From G963702155 sp963702155 (GTDB lineage: Bacteria; Pseudomonadota; Alphaproteobacteria; Micavibrionales; Micavibrionaceae): a stretch of DNA of 64,000 bases. The DNA is taken from NCBI GenBank assembly GCA_963702155.1, contig OY969717.1, positions 434,001 to 498,000 of the forward strand. The letters run 5' to 3'. Positions 45,437 to 53,544 of the stretch are shown piece after piece. Positions within the stretch are counted from its first letter, which is position 1; every line of letters starts with the position of its first letter. Position numbers and translations under genes: made by a program. Under the pieces are notes generated by a model. That model did not search any database. It was not told the origin of the DNA and worked only from the letters and a program-made list of their open reading frames with translations.

Positions 45437-47416
45437 CTATATACAATCAAACACAGCGCGCGCAATATGTCGAGCGCTCAATCCCGCATCATCATATTGA
45501 TAATCAGGTTTATTATGATCTTGAAAACGATCAGGCAGGTGAAGCGTTCTTACTTTAAGCCCATGATCCAACAGGCCGTGGTGCGCCATGGACTGCAACA
45601 CAAATGCGCCAAACCCGCCAATTGAACCTTCTTCAATTGTAATTAGCGCTTTATGGTTTTTTGCAAGATCACGGATCAGGCTATGATCTAAAGGTTTTGC
45701 AAACCGTGCATCGGCAACGGTGGAGGAAATATTTTTTTCAGCCAAAGTATCAGCAGCACTCAAACATTCCTGTAATCGCCCACCATAACTAAGGATAGCG
45801 ACATCCGACCCTTCACGGATAACACGGCCTTTCCCAATTTCTAAAGCTTCAAACGGGGAATTCGTGTCAACGCCAACACCTTCACCGCGCGGAAACCTAA
45901 ATCCGATTGGGCCATCATCATACTGCGCCGCGGTTAATGTCATGCGTACAAGCTCGGCCTCATCACCAGCCGCCATTAAAACAAAATTTGGCAAACATCC
46001 CAAATAGGCAATATCAAATGCGCCGGCATGCGTTTGTCCATCTGCACCAACCAATCCGGCGCGGTCAATCACAAACCGCACGGGCAAATTTTGAATGGCA
46101 ACATCATGCACAACCTGATCATAGCCGCGCTGCAAAAATGTAGAATAAATCGCCGCAAACGGTTTATATCCTTCCGCGGCCATTCCGGCGGCAAAGGTAA
46201 TTGCGTGTTGTTCGGCAATACCAACATCAAACATACGCTCAGGAAAGGCATGGCCAAAGACATCCATACCTGTACCGCCCGGCATCGCGGCCGTAATACC
46301 GACAATTTTTTCATCTCTCTCTGCACATTGAACCAGCGTATCTGCAAAAACCCGCGTATATGTGGGCGCATTGATAGTCGACTTTGTTTGCGCACCAGTC
46401 ACAACATCAAAAGTTTTAACTCCGTGCATTTTGTCGCGCGAACTCTCGGCTGGTAAATACCCCTTACCTTTTTGCGTAATAGCATGAATAAGGATGGGAC
46501 CCTCATGTTCGCTCTCTTTGATATTACGCAGAATAGGCAACAGATGCTCAAGATTATGTCCGTCAACTGGCCCGATATAATAAAAACCCATTTCTTCAAA
46601 AAATGTACCCCCGCCCATTGCAACACGCGCACTCTCTTCGGCCTTTTTAGCGGCGCGGCGTAATGGTGGCGGAAGAATATCTGTTATTTTCTTGCCCATT
46701 TCGCGGATATTTTGATATCGCCCCGAAGATACAAGATTGGTAAGATACCGGCTCATAGCGCCAACAGGTGGCGCAATTGACATCTCATTATCATTTAATA
46801 TGACGATTAAGCGGGTTTTCTGACCGTTAATTTTCAGGCTGCCTGCATTATTCATCGCCTCATACGCCATGCCTGCCGACATGGCCCCATCACCGATCAC
46901 GGCAATCACATGGTTAGAACCGCCCGATAAATCCCGCGCTGCCGCCATACCAAGACCCGCAGAAATAGAAGTCGAGCTATGTGCTGCCCCAAACGCATCA
47001 TATATACTCTCATCCCGCTTGGTAAAACCGGATAACCCCCCGCCTTGACGCAACGTATCAATCCTGTCTTTACGCCCAGTCAAGATTTTATGCGGATAAC
47101 ATTGATGCCCGACATCCCAGATAAGCTTATCATCAGGTGTATCAAAAACCGCATGCAATGCAACGGTCAGTTCAACAACACCAAGCCCCGCACCCAAATG
47201 CCCACCAGTTTTAGAGACGGCCTCTATCATGCGTGCACGCACATCTCCGGCAAGCAAAGTAAGTTCATTATCGCTTAAAGTCTTCATATCTGCGGGCGTA
47301 TTAACACGATTCAAAACCAACCCTTTATTTAAAGAATCCGGTTGATTTTTAACATCTAAAATATCTAACTTTTTTGCCTTACTCATGTCTTGGGTTTTAC
47401 ATGTATTAGACGTCAT
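45437..47416 (-). CDS. dxs: 1-deoxy-D-xylulose-5-phosphate synthase
   Basis: A thiamine-diphosphate transketolase-like enzyme of about 659 residues; it starts isoprenoid synthesis. Key segments are LIWDVGHQCYPHKILTGR, the TPP-binding GDGAMSAGMAYEAMNNAG, DGHN in the pyrophosphate/substrate region, and VDRAGLVGADGQTHAGAFD. Two start codons are possible (codon 1 or codon 11). No other pathway genes are adjacent; ispB lies 25 kb away. Confidence 0.96.
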   Translation of the reverse strand: MTSNTCKTQDMSKAKKLDILDVKNQPDSLNKGLVLNRVNTPADMKTLSDNELTLLAGDVRARMIEAVSKTGGHLGAGLGVVELTVALHAVFDTPDDKLIWDVGHQCYPHKILTGRKDRIDTLRQGGGLSGFTKRDESIYDAFGAAHSSTSISAGLGMAAARDLSGGSNHVIAVIGDGAMSAGMAYEAMNNAGSLKINGQKTRLIVILNDNEMSIAPPVGAMSRYLTNLVSSGRYQNIREMGKKITDILPPPLRRAAKKAEESARVAMGGGTFFEEMGFYYIGPVDGHNLEHLLPILRNIKESEHEGPILIHAITQKGKGYLPAESSRDKMHGVKTFDVVTGAQTKSTINAPTYTRVFADTLVQCAERDEKIVGITAAMPGGTGMDVFGHAFPERMFDVGIAEQHAITFAAGMAAEGYKPFAAIYSTFLQRGYDQVVHDVAIQNLPVRFVIDRAGLVGADGQTHAGAFDIAYLGCLPNFVLMAAGDEAELVRMTLTAAQYDDGPIGFRFPRGEGVGVDTNSPFEALEIGKGRVIREGSDVAILSYGGRLQECLSAADTLAEKNISSTVADARFAKPLDHSLIRDLAKNHKALITIEEGSIGGFGAFVLQSMAHHGLLDHGLKVRTLHLPDRFQDHNKPDYQYDDAGLSARHIARAVFDCI

Positions 47417-47560
47417 AAATCAAAGGAATTTTTTAATAAATATAATCCATTGCTTTTTAGAGCTCAAAATCCAGATTCAAAAAACTCAAACACAGTGCTT
47501 GCAATCTTTTATAAACTCCCTTAATGTCCACGCCATCCAGACAGCAATAACTTTGCTTGC

Positions 47561-47637
47561 GCGCTCGTAGCTCAGCTGGATAGAGTGCCTGACTACGGAT
47601 CAGGAGGTCGGGGGTTCGAATCCTCCCGAGCGCGCCA
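47561..47637 (+). tRNA. tRNA-Arg (anticodon ACG)
   Basis: The 77-base cloverleaf has acceptor stem GCGCTCG / CGAGCGC, D arm with AGCTCAGCTGGATAG, anticodon stem-loop CCTGA-CTACGGA-TCAGG (anticodon ACG), T arm GGGGG-TTCGAAT-CCTCC, discriminator G and an encoded CCA. The 11 bases at its 3' end (47630-47640) recur at 48754. Confidence 0.97.
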
Positions 47638-47640
47638 TTA
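47630..47640 (+). repeat. Left copy of an 11-bp direct repeat at the tRNA-Arg 3' end
   Basis: GCGCGCCATTA covers the last acceptor-stem bases, the CCA and three flanking bases, and is repeated exactly at 48754-48764. It could mark integration of an element at the tRNA (attL/attR), but no integrase gene is present. Confidence 0.45.
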
Positions 47641-47795
47641 AAAAAACTAATAAATTCAAGGGCATAATCCAATTTGAGCTTAATTTAACAATGTTGACAA
47701 TATTGGGGTTTACACCTTATTTGCACTTTTTTAGGATTGGTTTCTTCAGCTTTACGCCCCTTGATTTAGTTGAAACCATCATTAACAATAATTAG

Positions 47796-48092
47796 GTGAA
47801 AACTGTATCGGATATGGACGTTTATGAAATAGATGGTCAGACTGTGAAGGTTGAAAGCGAAGGCATGATGGGGGATGCTAAACACACATATAATATCAAA
47901 GGCAAAAAGTTCGAATTATATGTTGAAAGATTTGATCGAAATCGAAAAGCAAAAGAGCAATTTGGGATATGGGCTTTGGTTTCTCGGATGGAAGACAAGT
48001 ACGATATCTCACCATTCGAAAAAGCCTTAATTCTAAAAACCCTTAAAAAACAATACGAAAATAAAGAAATTAATTTTATAGAAATTGAATGA
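47796..48092 (+). CDS. Small hypothetical protein next to tRNA-Arg
   Basis: Up to 98 residues from GTG at 47796, or 92 from the ATG at 47814; AGGTGA at 47792 is better placed for neither. The product has MDVYEIDGQTVKVESEGMMGDA-type beta strands (landmark VYEIDGQTVKVE), then an ERFDRNRKAKEQF helix and an acidic end. No family recognised. It lies between two copies of the tRNA end repeat. Confidence 0.5.
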   Translation: MKTVSDMDVYEIDGQTVKVESEGMMGDAKHTYNIKGKKFELYVERFDRNRKAKEQFGIWALVSRMEDKYDISPFEKALILKTLKKQYENKEINFIEIE

Positions 48093-48138
48093 TTATCATG
48101 CCAGATAAAATAACTAAATCATTTAACGATAGATTTTA

Positions 48139-48588
48139 TTATGACTTATCCACTACTGTAATTAAGATTTTAGCGTCAGGTTTCAAAAACAAGCTAGCAC
48201 TACGCAAGAATTTCCTGATCATAATATGATTGGGGTTTTGTCCATATTTGGCTTCTCGGCTTCCAACATTGGGAAACTGAAAGATAATCGTATCAAATTT
48301 ATGCGGCCCTAAGCTTTTCTCAAGACAAGTCGCATCCACACCGTGTATAACTAATGTGCCGCAACATCCTAGCTGTGCAGCATTATGACGTGCTTGATAG
48401 GAAAGGTCTTTTTCTTTCTCATATGTCGTAGCAGTCATATGAGTAATCTGGGCGGCAGGCTGGCGTAGTAAGCTTTTAGCAAAGCTAAGATTTCCTTCAC
48501 CCACGAGTAAAATATCCCCTAAACTCTGCCAAGGACCGATGCGTATCTGTGAAAATGCTTTAACGGTTTGGCCGACAATATTAAACAT
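48139..48588 (-). CDS. DUF2431/BMT5-like Rossmann methyltransferase, C-terminally short
   Basis: A 149-residue protein with the DUF2431 pattern: ILLVGEGNLSFAKSL as SAM-binding loop, then ATTYEKEKDL, VIHGVDATCLE, and FDTIIFQFPNVGS. These proteins are related to the yeast 25S rRNA m3U methyltransferase. The sequence stops after ILITVVDKS, shorter than the family, which usually continues with another 25 or more residues. AAAGGAG precedes the ATG. The leader contains a strong hairpin. Confidence 0.7.
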   Translation of the reverse strand: MFNIVGQTVKAFSQIRIGPWQSLGDILLVGEGNLSFAKSLLRQPAAQITHMTATTYEKEKDLSYQARHNAAQLGCCGTLVIHGVDATCLEKSLGPHKFDTIIFQFPNVGSREAKYGQNPNHIMIRKFLRSASLFLKPDAKILITVVDKS

Positions 48589-48613
48589 CTTAACTCCTTT
48601 CTATATAACACAA

Positions 48614-48647
48614 AATAAACACCGCAGGCGCACCCGTGGTGTTTATT
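48614..48647 (-). promoter_or_regulatory. Hairpin (terminator/attenuator-like) in the leader of the DUF2431 gene
   Basis: A perfect 10-base stem AATAAACACC / GGTGTTTATT with a 14-base GC-rich loop lies 25 bases before the ATG of the minus-strand gene and is followed by TTTTG on that strand. No minus-strand gene with a transcript ending here is visible, so attenuation of this gene is the simplest reading; a terminator for a plus-strand transcript is the alternative. Confidence 0.5.
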
Positions 48648-48753
48648 AGGGCTATATTCCTATAACTTTATATATTTGTCAATCTAAATTTTTAAGAAGT
48701 ATTTCCCATTCCTCTAAGATGCTGAAAAGCGCGTTCGCATTTACCGTATCGCG

Positions 48754-48764
48754 GCGCGCCATTA
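48754..48764 (+). repeat. Right copy of the 11-bp tRNA-Arg end repeat
   Basis: GCGCGCCATTA identical to 47630-47640, 1.1 kb downstream of the tRNA, within the 279-base non-coding stretch 48589-48867. That stretch otherwise holds the leader hairpin and a weak 27-codon minus frame (48679-48762), with nothing else recognisable. Confidence 0.45.
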
Positions 48765-48867
48765 TTTCAATGACTTAGCAGGTTTGTTATGGCTAACGTT
48801 GACTTTTAAATTTGCTTTAATTATTTTTAAAATGCACAATAATATGTAATAAAAAATAAAATATTGG

Positions 48868-49707
48868 GTGTGCAAAAAAATGAATGGTGATAACGATAAA
48901 ATTGATGATTCTGCGGTATCGTCTGTACAAAATAATCTTTCTACTTCGAGAATAGGCCTTACAGCTGGAAGCCATACACCAAGCCTTTTTGTTGATGCTA
49001 AGGCAGGTATAGCTGGCGTAAATGGATTTACACAAAATCAAGAATTTTCAGGGAAAGGCTTTTCATACGGGGCAGATGCGCATGTGACTTTTCCAATCTG
49101 AATTTATCAAAATCGCAGTCATGATCAGGCAATTTTAGAAGAAGATATTCAACATAATGGATTAACAAGTAACAATTCAGGATTAGATAATCCTTTGAGA
49201 ATTTCAACCACAATGTTTGCTGCAGGTGCAGGTCAGCATTTTCATCTTGGACATAACAGTAACACAACGCTAAGCCTCACTGGTGGTGCAGGACTAAGCA
49301 ACACTGATGTATATCTTGATGGGGAAGAAATTGTAGATCATTTTGCTCCTACTGGATATGTGAAAGGACATTTACAAACGCAATTTGTAAACGCTAAGCT
49401 TCAGGCAAATATTCCTTTTAAAAGAGACGTTGAAGCTAATTTTGGTGATATAAATAGAAAAACGGGCGTAGATGTTACCGGAGAAGTCAGTCTTAAGCTT
49501 CCCAATAAAACGAGTTATGCAGGAGCAGCAGCAGAATTATTCGTAGAAGGCCGTATCTCTACCGGCGGTCTAGAAAACATTAGAGATCCGTTTAATAAAG
49601 CTGTCGTTAATCAAGCTATTGAAAACCCGTATCAAATAAATGCCGGAGTGCGTATTTCATTTGGAAATGAAGGATCGCAAAGCAAAACATGTCCCGCGTT
49701 CCGCTAA
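48868..49707 (+). pseudogene. Outer-membrane beta-barrel-like protein with an in-frame TGA, lacking a signal peptide
   Basis: One frame runs from GTG 48868 (or ATG 48880) to 49707 with a single TGA at 49099-49101. The upstream piece (AGSHTPSLFVDAKAGIAG, then FTQNQEFSGKGFSYGADAHV) and the downstream piece (NTTLSLTGGAGLSNTDVYLDGE, VKGHLQTQFVNAKLQANIPF and the end YQINAGVRISFGN) look like the alternating strands of a barrel. No signal peptide precedes it, so the N-terminus is probably lost as well. In the patch of broken genes behind tRNA-Arg. Confidence 0.55.
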
Positions 49708-49754
49708 TACAAATCTTAAATGTAAAATCTTGATATTCTGAATTTTAAACTATT

Positions 49755-49786
49755 ACATAGTTTTGATTAACTATGTGATTTTTTGT
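49755..49786 (+). terminator. Stem-loop terminator after the barrel remnant
   Basis: ACATAGTT / AACTATGT stem with TTGATT loop, followed by GATTTTTTG. A partly overlapping outer inverted repeat ACTATTACA / TGTAATAGT (49749-49757, 49786-49794) flanks it. Confidence 0.6.
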
Positions 49787-49895
49787 GTAATAGTCTTGAA
49801 TATTAAATATAAATGCAAAATATGAACTCTTTACAAAGATCTTGCGTTAATCCCTTGTTACAAAATAAATAAATAAATATTTAAGGAACAATCAA

Positions 49896-50831
49896 ATGCA
49901 TATTGCAATTTTGGCCACACATCTTACTGAAGAACAAAACCGCTTAAAAGCTGCCGCCATTGAAAGAGGGCATACAGCTGAAATTTTGGAGGTGCAAAAG
50001 TTTGGTTTAACAATTTGCATGGAAGCGCCGGAAATTTATTATAAAGGTGAGCCGATCAAAGATAAATTTGATGCTGTTATTCCGCGTATCGATATTCCTT
50101 TTACTGATTTTGGATTTAAGGTACTCCGCCAATTCCAAGCGATCGGTGTGTATACAACAGATACGGCCTATGCGCTTGAACTTGCAAGAAACAAATTGCG
50201 TTGCTTTCAATATCTAACAAAACGCGAAGTGGCTGTGCCCAAGACCGGCTTTGCCTATACTGCAGAAGGGTATAAAGAAGTGCTAGCCACAATGGGTGAG
50301 GGGCCATATATCGTAAAATTAAACGAAGGCACACAAGGAATGGGCGTATTTTTAGCCGAAGACGATAAACAAGCCGAAAACTTTCTAGGCACATTCAGTC
50401 AGCTCAATACTGAAGTAATGGTACAGGAATTTATAGGCGAATCTGCAGGTACAGATATTAGGGTTTATGTTGTAGGCGATAAAATTATTGGCGCAATGAA
50501 GCGTAAATCTCAAGATGATGATTTCCGTGCCAATATATCTTTGGGCGGTCATTCCACAGAAGTTGAATTGACTAAAGAAGAGTCTGACCTGGCCTTAAAA
50601 GCAAGCCGTGCCGTAAACATGAATATTTCAGGAATAGATATTATCCGCTCAAACCGGGGGCCTCTTATCATTGAGATTAATACAGCACCAGATTTTTGCG
50701 GAGAATATGGCATAGATGAGGTTGCAAACGTGAATGCCGCAGGTTCAATGATCGAATACGCCGAAGAAGGCTTTGCAAAATATGAGAAAGGTGAAGGAAT
50801 TTGGCTGGAGGCTCAATCAAATTTCAGATAA
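49896..50831 (+). CDS. RimK-like ATP-grasp ligase (glutamate ligase family)
   Basis: A 311-residue ATP-grasp protein. The fold is shown by FCNLTKREVAVPKTGFAY-like substrate entry (landmark CFQYLTKREVAVPKT), YIVKLNEGTQGMGVFLAED as ATP-binding, VQEFIGESAGTDIRVYVVG and the metal-binding end IDIIRSNRGPLIIEINTAPDFCGEYG. RimK adds glutamates to ribosomal protein S6; relatives use other substrates, and the usual NSSPGLEG end is NTAPDFCG here. A Shine-Dalgarno AAGGA precedes the ATG. The CBS protein follows 68 bases downstream. Confidence 0.82.
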   Translation: MHIAILATHLTEEQNRLKAAAIERGHTAEILEVQKFGLTICMEAPEIYYKGEPIKDKFDAVIPRIDIPFTDFGFKVLRQFQAIGVYTTDTAYALELARNKLRCFQYLTKREVAVPKTGFAYTAEGYKEVLATMGEGPYIVKLNEGTQGMGVFLAEDDKQAENFLGTFSQLNTEVMVQEFIGESAGTDIRVYVVGDKIIGAMKRKSQDDDFRANISLGGHSTEVELTKEESDLALKASRAVNMNISGIDIIRSNRGPLIIEINTAPDFCGEYGIDEVANVNAAGSMIEYAEEGFAKYEKGEGIWLEAQSNFR

Positions 50832-50899
50832 GTTAAAATTATAGTTGTTTGTTTTCTTAAAATAAGCACGCTTTATTTTTACACTTACCAAGGTTCAAT

Positions 50900-51976
50900 A
50901 TGTATACCGCTCTTATAGTTTTCGTTCTTATTTCTATTATCGTATCTTTTTTGTGTTCCTTATGGGAGGCAGTACTGCTAAGTATTTCACCGTCCTATAT
51001 GCAAATCATGCTGAATGAGGGCACAAAAATTGGTAAAACACTTCAGCAATTTAAAGAAAACGTAGACCGACCGCTTGCTGCCATATTAACACTAAATACA
51101 ATCGCGCATACGGTTGGAGCAATCGGCGTCGGACGAGAGGCTACAAAAATATGGGCTGAAACAAATCCTTTCGTAACAGGTATTTTGGTGCCTGTTTTAA
51201 TGACAGCCGGCGTGTTGATCTTTTCCGAGATTATTCCTAAAACAATCGGAGCAACCGCTTGGAAAAGATTAGCGCCTTTTACTGTACGTAGTCTTAAAAT
51301 TGTAATGATAGCGCTCGCGCCGATTATATGGCTGTGTCAGCTGATTACCAAATTATTCAATGCCAATAAAAATGAAAGCGTTTTTTCAAGACCGGATTTT
51401 TTGGCTATGGCGCAAATTGGCTCTCAAGAAGGGCATTTGAACGAGCTAGAATCCGAACTGATACATAATCTTCTTAATTTCAAAAGTATTAAAGTAAAAG
51501 AGATTATGACCCCGCGTACAGTAGTAATGAGCGCGCCGCAAAACATGACATTTCAGCAATTCTACGATAAATACAGTGATTTGGTATTCTCCCGTATTCC
51601 TTTAAGGGAAAGCAATGAAAGTGAAATTGTTATCGGTTATATTTTGAAAGATGATTTACTGGCTAATATTGTAGATGGCCGCCGTGATGATAAGTTGAGT
51701 GAAATTATGCGCAATATTATCGTAATCCCTGAGAGCTATAGTATTTTAAAATTATTCAACGAATTGGTGGCAAAGCGCGAGCATATCGCTCTAGTAGTCG
51801 ATAATTATGGCGGTACTTTAGGTGTCGTAACCATGGAAGATATTCTTGAGACATTACTTGGAGCGGAAATCATGGATGAAACAGATAAGATTATAGACAT
51901 GCGCGTACACGCTAAAAAAAGATCAAAATACGTGTTTGATGATCCTAACCCAAAAAACATCAACAAGACTGAATAA
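50900..51976 (+). CDS. DUF21/CBS-domain membrane protein (CNNM/CorC-HlyC family)
   Basis: A 358-residue protein with a DUF21 membrane region (about residues 1-140; four hydrophobic segments and the AAILTLNTIAHTVGAIGVG stretch). It is followed by a cystathionine-beta-synthase pair (MTPRTVVMSAPQNMTF, then HIALVVDNYGGTLGVVTMEDILETLLG). Related proteins act in Mg2+ or Co2+ homeostasis. The C-terminal transporter-associated CorC_HlyC domain seen in longer relatives is missing. Confidence 0.85.
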   Translation: MYTALIVFVLISIIVSFLCSLWEAVLLSISPSYMQIMLNEGTKIGKTLQQFKENVDRPLAAILTLNTIAHTVGAIGVGREATKIWAETNPFVTGILVPVLMTAGVLIFSEIIPKTIGATAWKRLAPFTVRSLKIVMIALAPIIWLCQLITKLFNANKNESVFSRPDFLAMAQIGSQEGHLNELESELIHNLLNFKSIKVKEIMTPRTVVMSAPQNMTFQQFYDKYSDLVFSRIPLRESNESEIVIGYILKDDLLANIVDGRRDDKLSEIMRNIIVIPESYSILKLFNELVAKREHIALVVDNYGGTLGVVTMEDILETLLGAEIMDETDKIIDMRVHAKKRSKYVFDDPNPKNINKTE

Positions 51977-52036
51977 TGAAATTCTGATTTACAAAATCAT
52001 TCATTTCTTTTGATAATATTATTTCAAAATTAGTGT

Positions 52037-52058
52037 TAATAGCTCAAAAAGGCTATTA
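52037..52058 (+). terminator. Hairpin between the CBS gene and glnII
   Basis: Seven-base stem TAATAGC / GCTATTA with an 8-base loop. No T-run follows, so this is a weak terminator or a leader structure of glnII. Confidence 0.4.
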
Positions 52059-52162
52059 GCGCCATTTTCCACTTGCCAAACATCTAAAAACTGCCTACTC
52101 CTATTGAGCGTGTTAATGGAACACATATGCTTTCAACCTCTTATATTTAGGAGACACGCAAA

Positions 52163-53287
52163 ATGGCAAAACAATCCCACAATCTATCTTTGGCAGAATA
52201 CATCTGGATCGACGGCGCGGTGCCGACACGATTCGTGCGTTCAAAGGCAAAAGTCGTCAGCGTTGGCGACAACCCTTCAATTGAAGACTTCTCTGAGTGG
52301 AGCTATGACGGCTCTTCAACTAATCAGGCATCTGGTGATGATTCTGATTGTATTCTAAAACCTGTTGAATTTGTAAGCGATCCTATCCGCGGCGAGGGTA
52401 ATTACCTTGTTATGTGTGAAGTTATGAATTCAGACGGCACCCCGCACGAATCCAACTCACGCGCGCAGCTCCGTGAAATACTGGATGCAGGCGGCGATGC
52501 ACAAGAGGCATGGGTTGGTTTTGAGCAGGAATATACTTTATTTAAAGGGCGTCAGCCGCTTGGTTGGCCTGAAAACGGGTATCCTGGCCCTCAAGGTCCA
52601 TATTATTGCGGTGTTGGCGCGGATGAGATTTTTGGTCGCGATGTGGCTGAAACTCATGCGGCACTTTGTTTGGAAACAGAGATCATGTATTACGGCTTGA
52701 ACGCTGAAGTGATGCCTGGGCAATGGGAATTCCAGACCGGATATCGCGGTATTGAAGGCGAAACAGCAGAAGCACTTAAAATCTGTGATCATACATGGAT
52801 TGCACGATGGCTCTTGCATCGTGTCGCCGAAGAATACGGTATTTCCGTAACATTTGATAACAAGCCTGTTAAAGGCGATTGGAATGGGGCTGGGATGCAT
52901 ACAAACTTCTCGACCAAAGACACGCGCGATAAATCAAAAGGCAAGCAAGCCATCGAAGATGCAACCAAGAAATTGTCTGCGAAGCACAAAGAGCATATAA
53001 CACTCTACGGTGCAGGATTGGCCGAACGCCTTACTGGAGATCACGAGACATGTGATATTGACACTTTTAAGGTTGGCGATGCCGATCGCGGGTGTTCAAT
53101 CCGTATTCCTCAGCAAGTTGTACAAAAAGGCTACGGATATTTTGAAGACCGTCGCCCGGGGGCAAACGCGGATCCATATCTGGTCGCTGCACGTTTGATT
53201 GCAACCGTTGCCGACGTACAAGAATCAGTGATGAAGTTCTCAAGCTGGCCTCGTAAAGATGCAAAATTCGCAATTGCTGCTGAATAA
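52163..53287 (+). CDS. glnII: Glutamine synthetase, eukaryotic-like GSII type
   Basis: A 374-residue ATP-dependent ligase that makes glutamine from glutamate and ammonia. The GSII signatures are plain: EWSYDGSSTNQASGDDSD, WVGFEQEYTLF for metal binding, GWPENGYPGPQGPYYCGVG, LNAEVMPGQWEFQTGY, and the late DRGCSIRIPQ. Its length is that of GSII, much shorter than bacterial GSI. AGGAGA lies 8 bases before the ATG. A strong terminator follows. No ntr genes are close. Confidence 0.97.
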   Translation: MAKQSHNLSLAEYIWIDGAVPTRFVRSKAKVVSVGDNPSIEDFSEWSYDGSSTNQASGDDSDCILKPVEFVSDPIRGEGNYLVMCEVMNSDGTPHESNSRAQLREILDAGGDAQEAWVGFEQEYTLFKGRQPLGWPENGYPGPQGPYYCGVGADEIFGRDVAETHAALCLETEIMYYGLNAEVMPGQWEFQTGYRGIEGETAEALKICDHTWIARWLLHRVAEEYGISVTFDNKPVKGDWNGAGMHTNFSTKDTRDKSKGKQAIEDATKKLSAKHKEHITLYGAGLAERLTGDHETCDIDTFKVGDADRGCSIRIPQQVVQKGYGYFEDRRPGANADPYLVAARLIATVADVQESVMKFSSWPRKDAKFAIAAE

Positions 53288-53331
53288 GCAACTTATATGC
53301 TTTCGCATCTTTAAATAATATTTATAATAAT

Positions 53332-53367
53332 GGCGTACGGTATTTAAATAAATCGTACGCCTTTTTT
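53332..53367 (+). terminator. Strong Rho-independent terminator of glnII
   Basis: Perfect 8-base stem GGCGTACG / CGTACGCC with a 14-base AT loop, followed directly by TTTTTT. Confidence 0.92.
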
Positions 53368-53526
53368 ATTACGCTAATATCTAAGCTACTCTGGGTTTAA
53401 ATAATAAATTTATATGTAAAAACTATGGGTGATAAAATTAACTTTTTCCCTGTAAAAAGGATATTGAGACATTAAAAATATTTCTAAAAGCGTTAGGTTC
53501 TCTAATGTTTCTTAACAATTAAACGA

Positions 53527-53532
53527 TATAAT
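53527..53532 (+). promoter_or_regulatory. Possible -10 element just before pilB
   Basis: TATAAT ends 12 bases before the pilB ATG in AT-rich DNA, with no Shine-Dalgarno in between. If used, the transcript would be almost leaderless. A good -35 at proper spacing is not evident. Confidence 0.25.
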
Positions 53533-53544
53533 AAATAATAAAAA

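Noticed and set aside
46028..46456. 142-codon plus-strand frame
   Set aside because: Antisense shadow of dxs.
48679..48762. 27-codon minus frame (MARRDTVNAN start)
   Set aside because: Too short, no Shine-Dalgarno, and it begins within the 11-bp repeat copy; chance is likely.
52037..52162. Glutamine riboswitch upstream of glnII
   Set aside because: Only a short AT hairpin is present; no recognisable aptamer motif.
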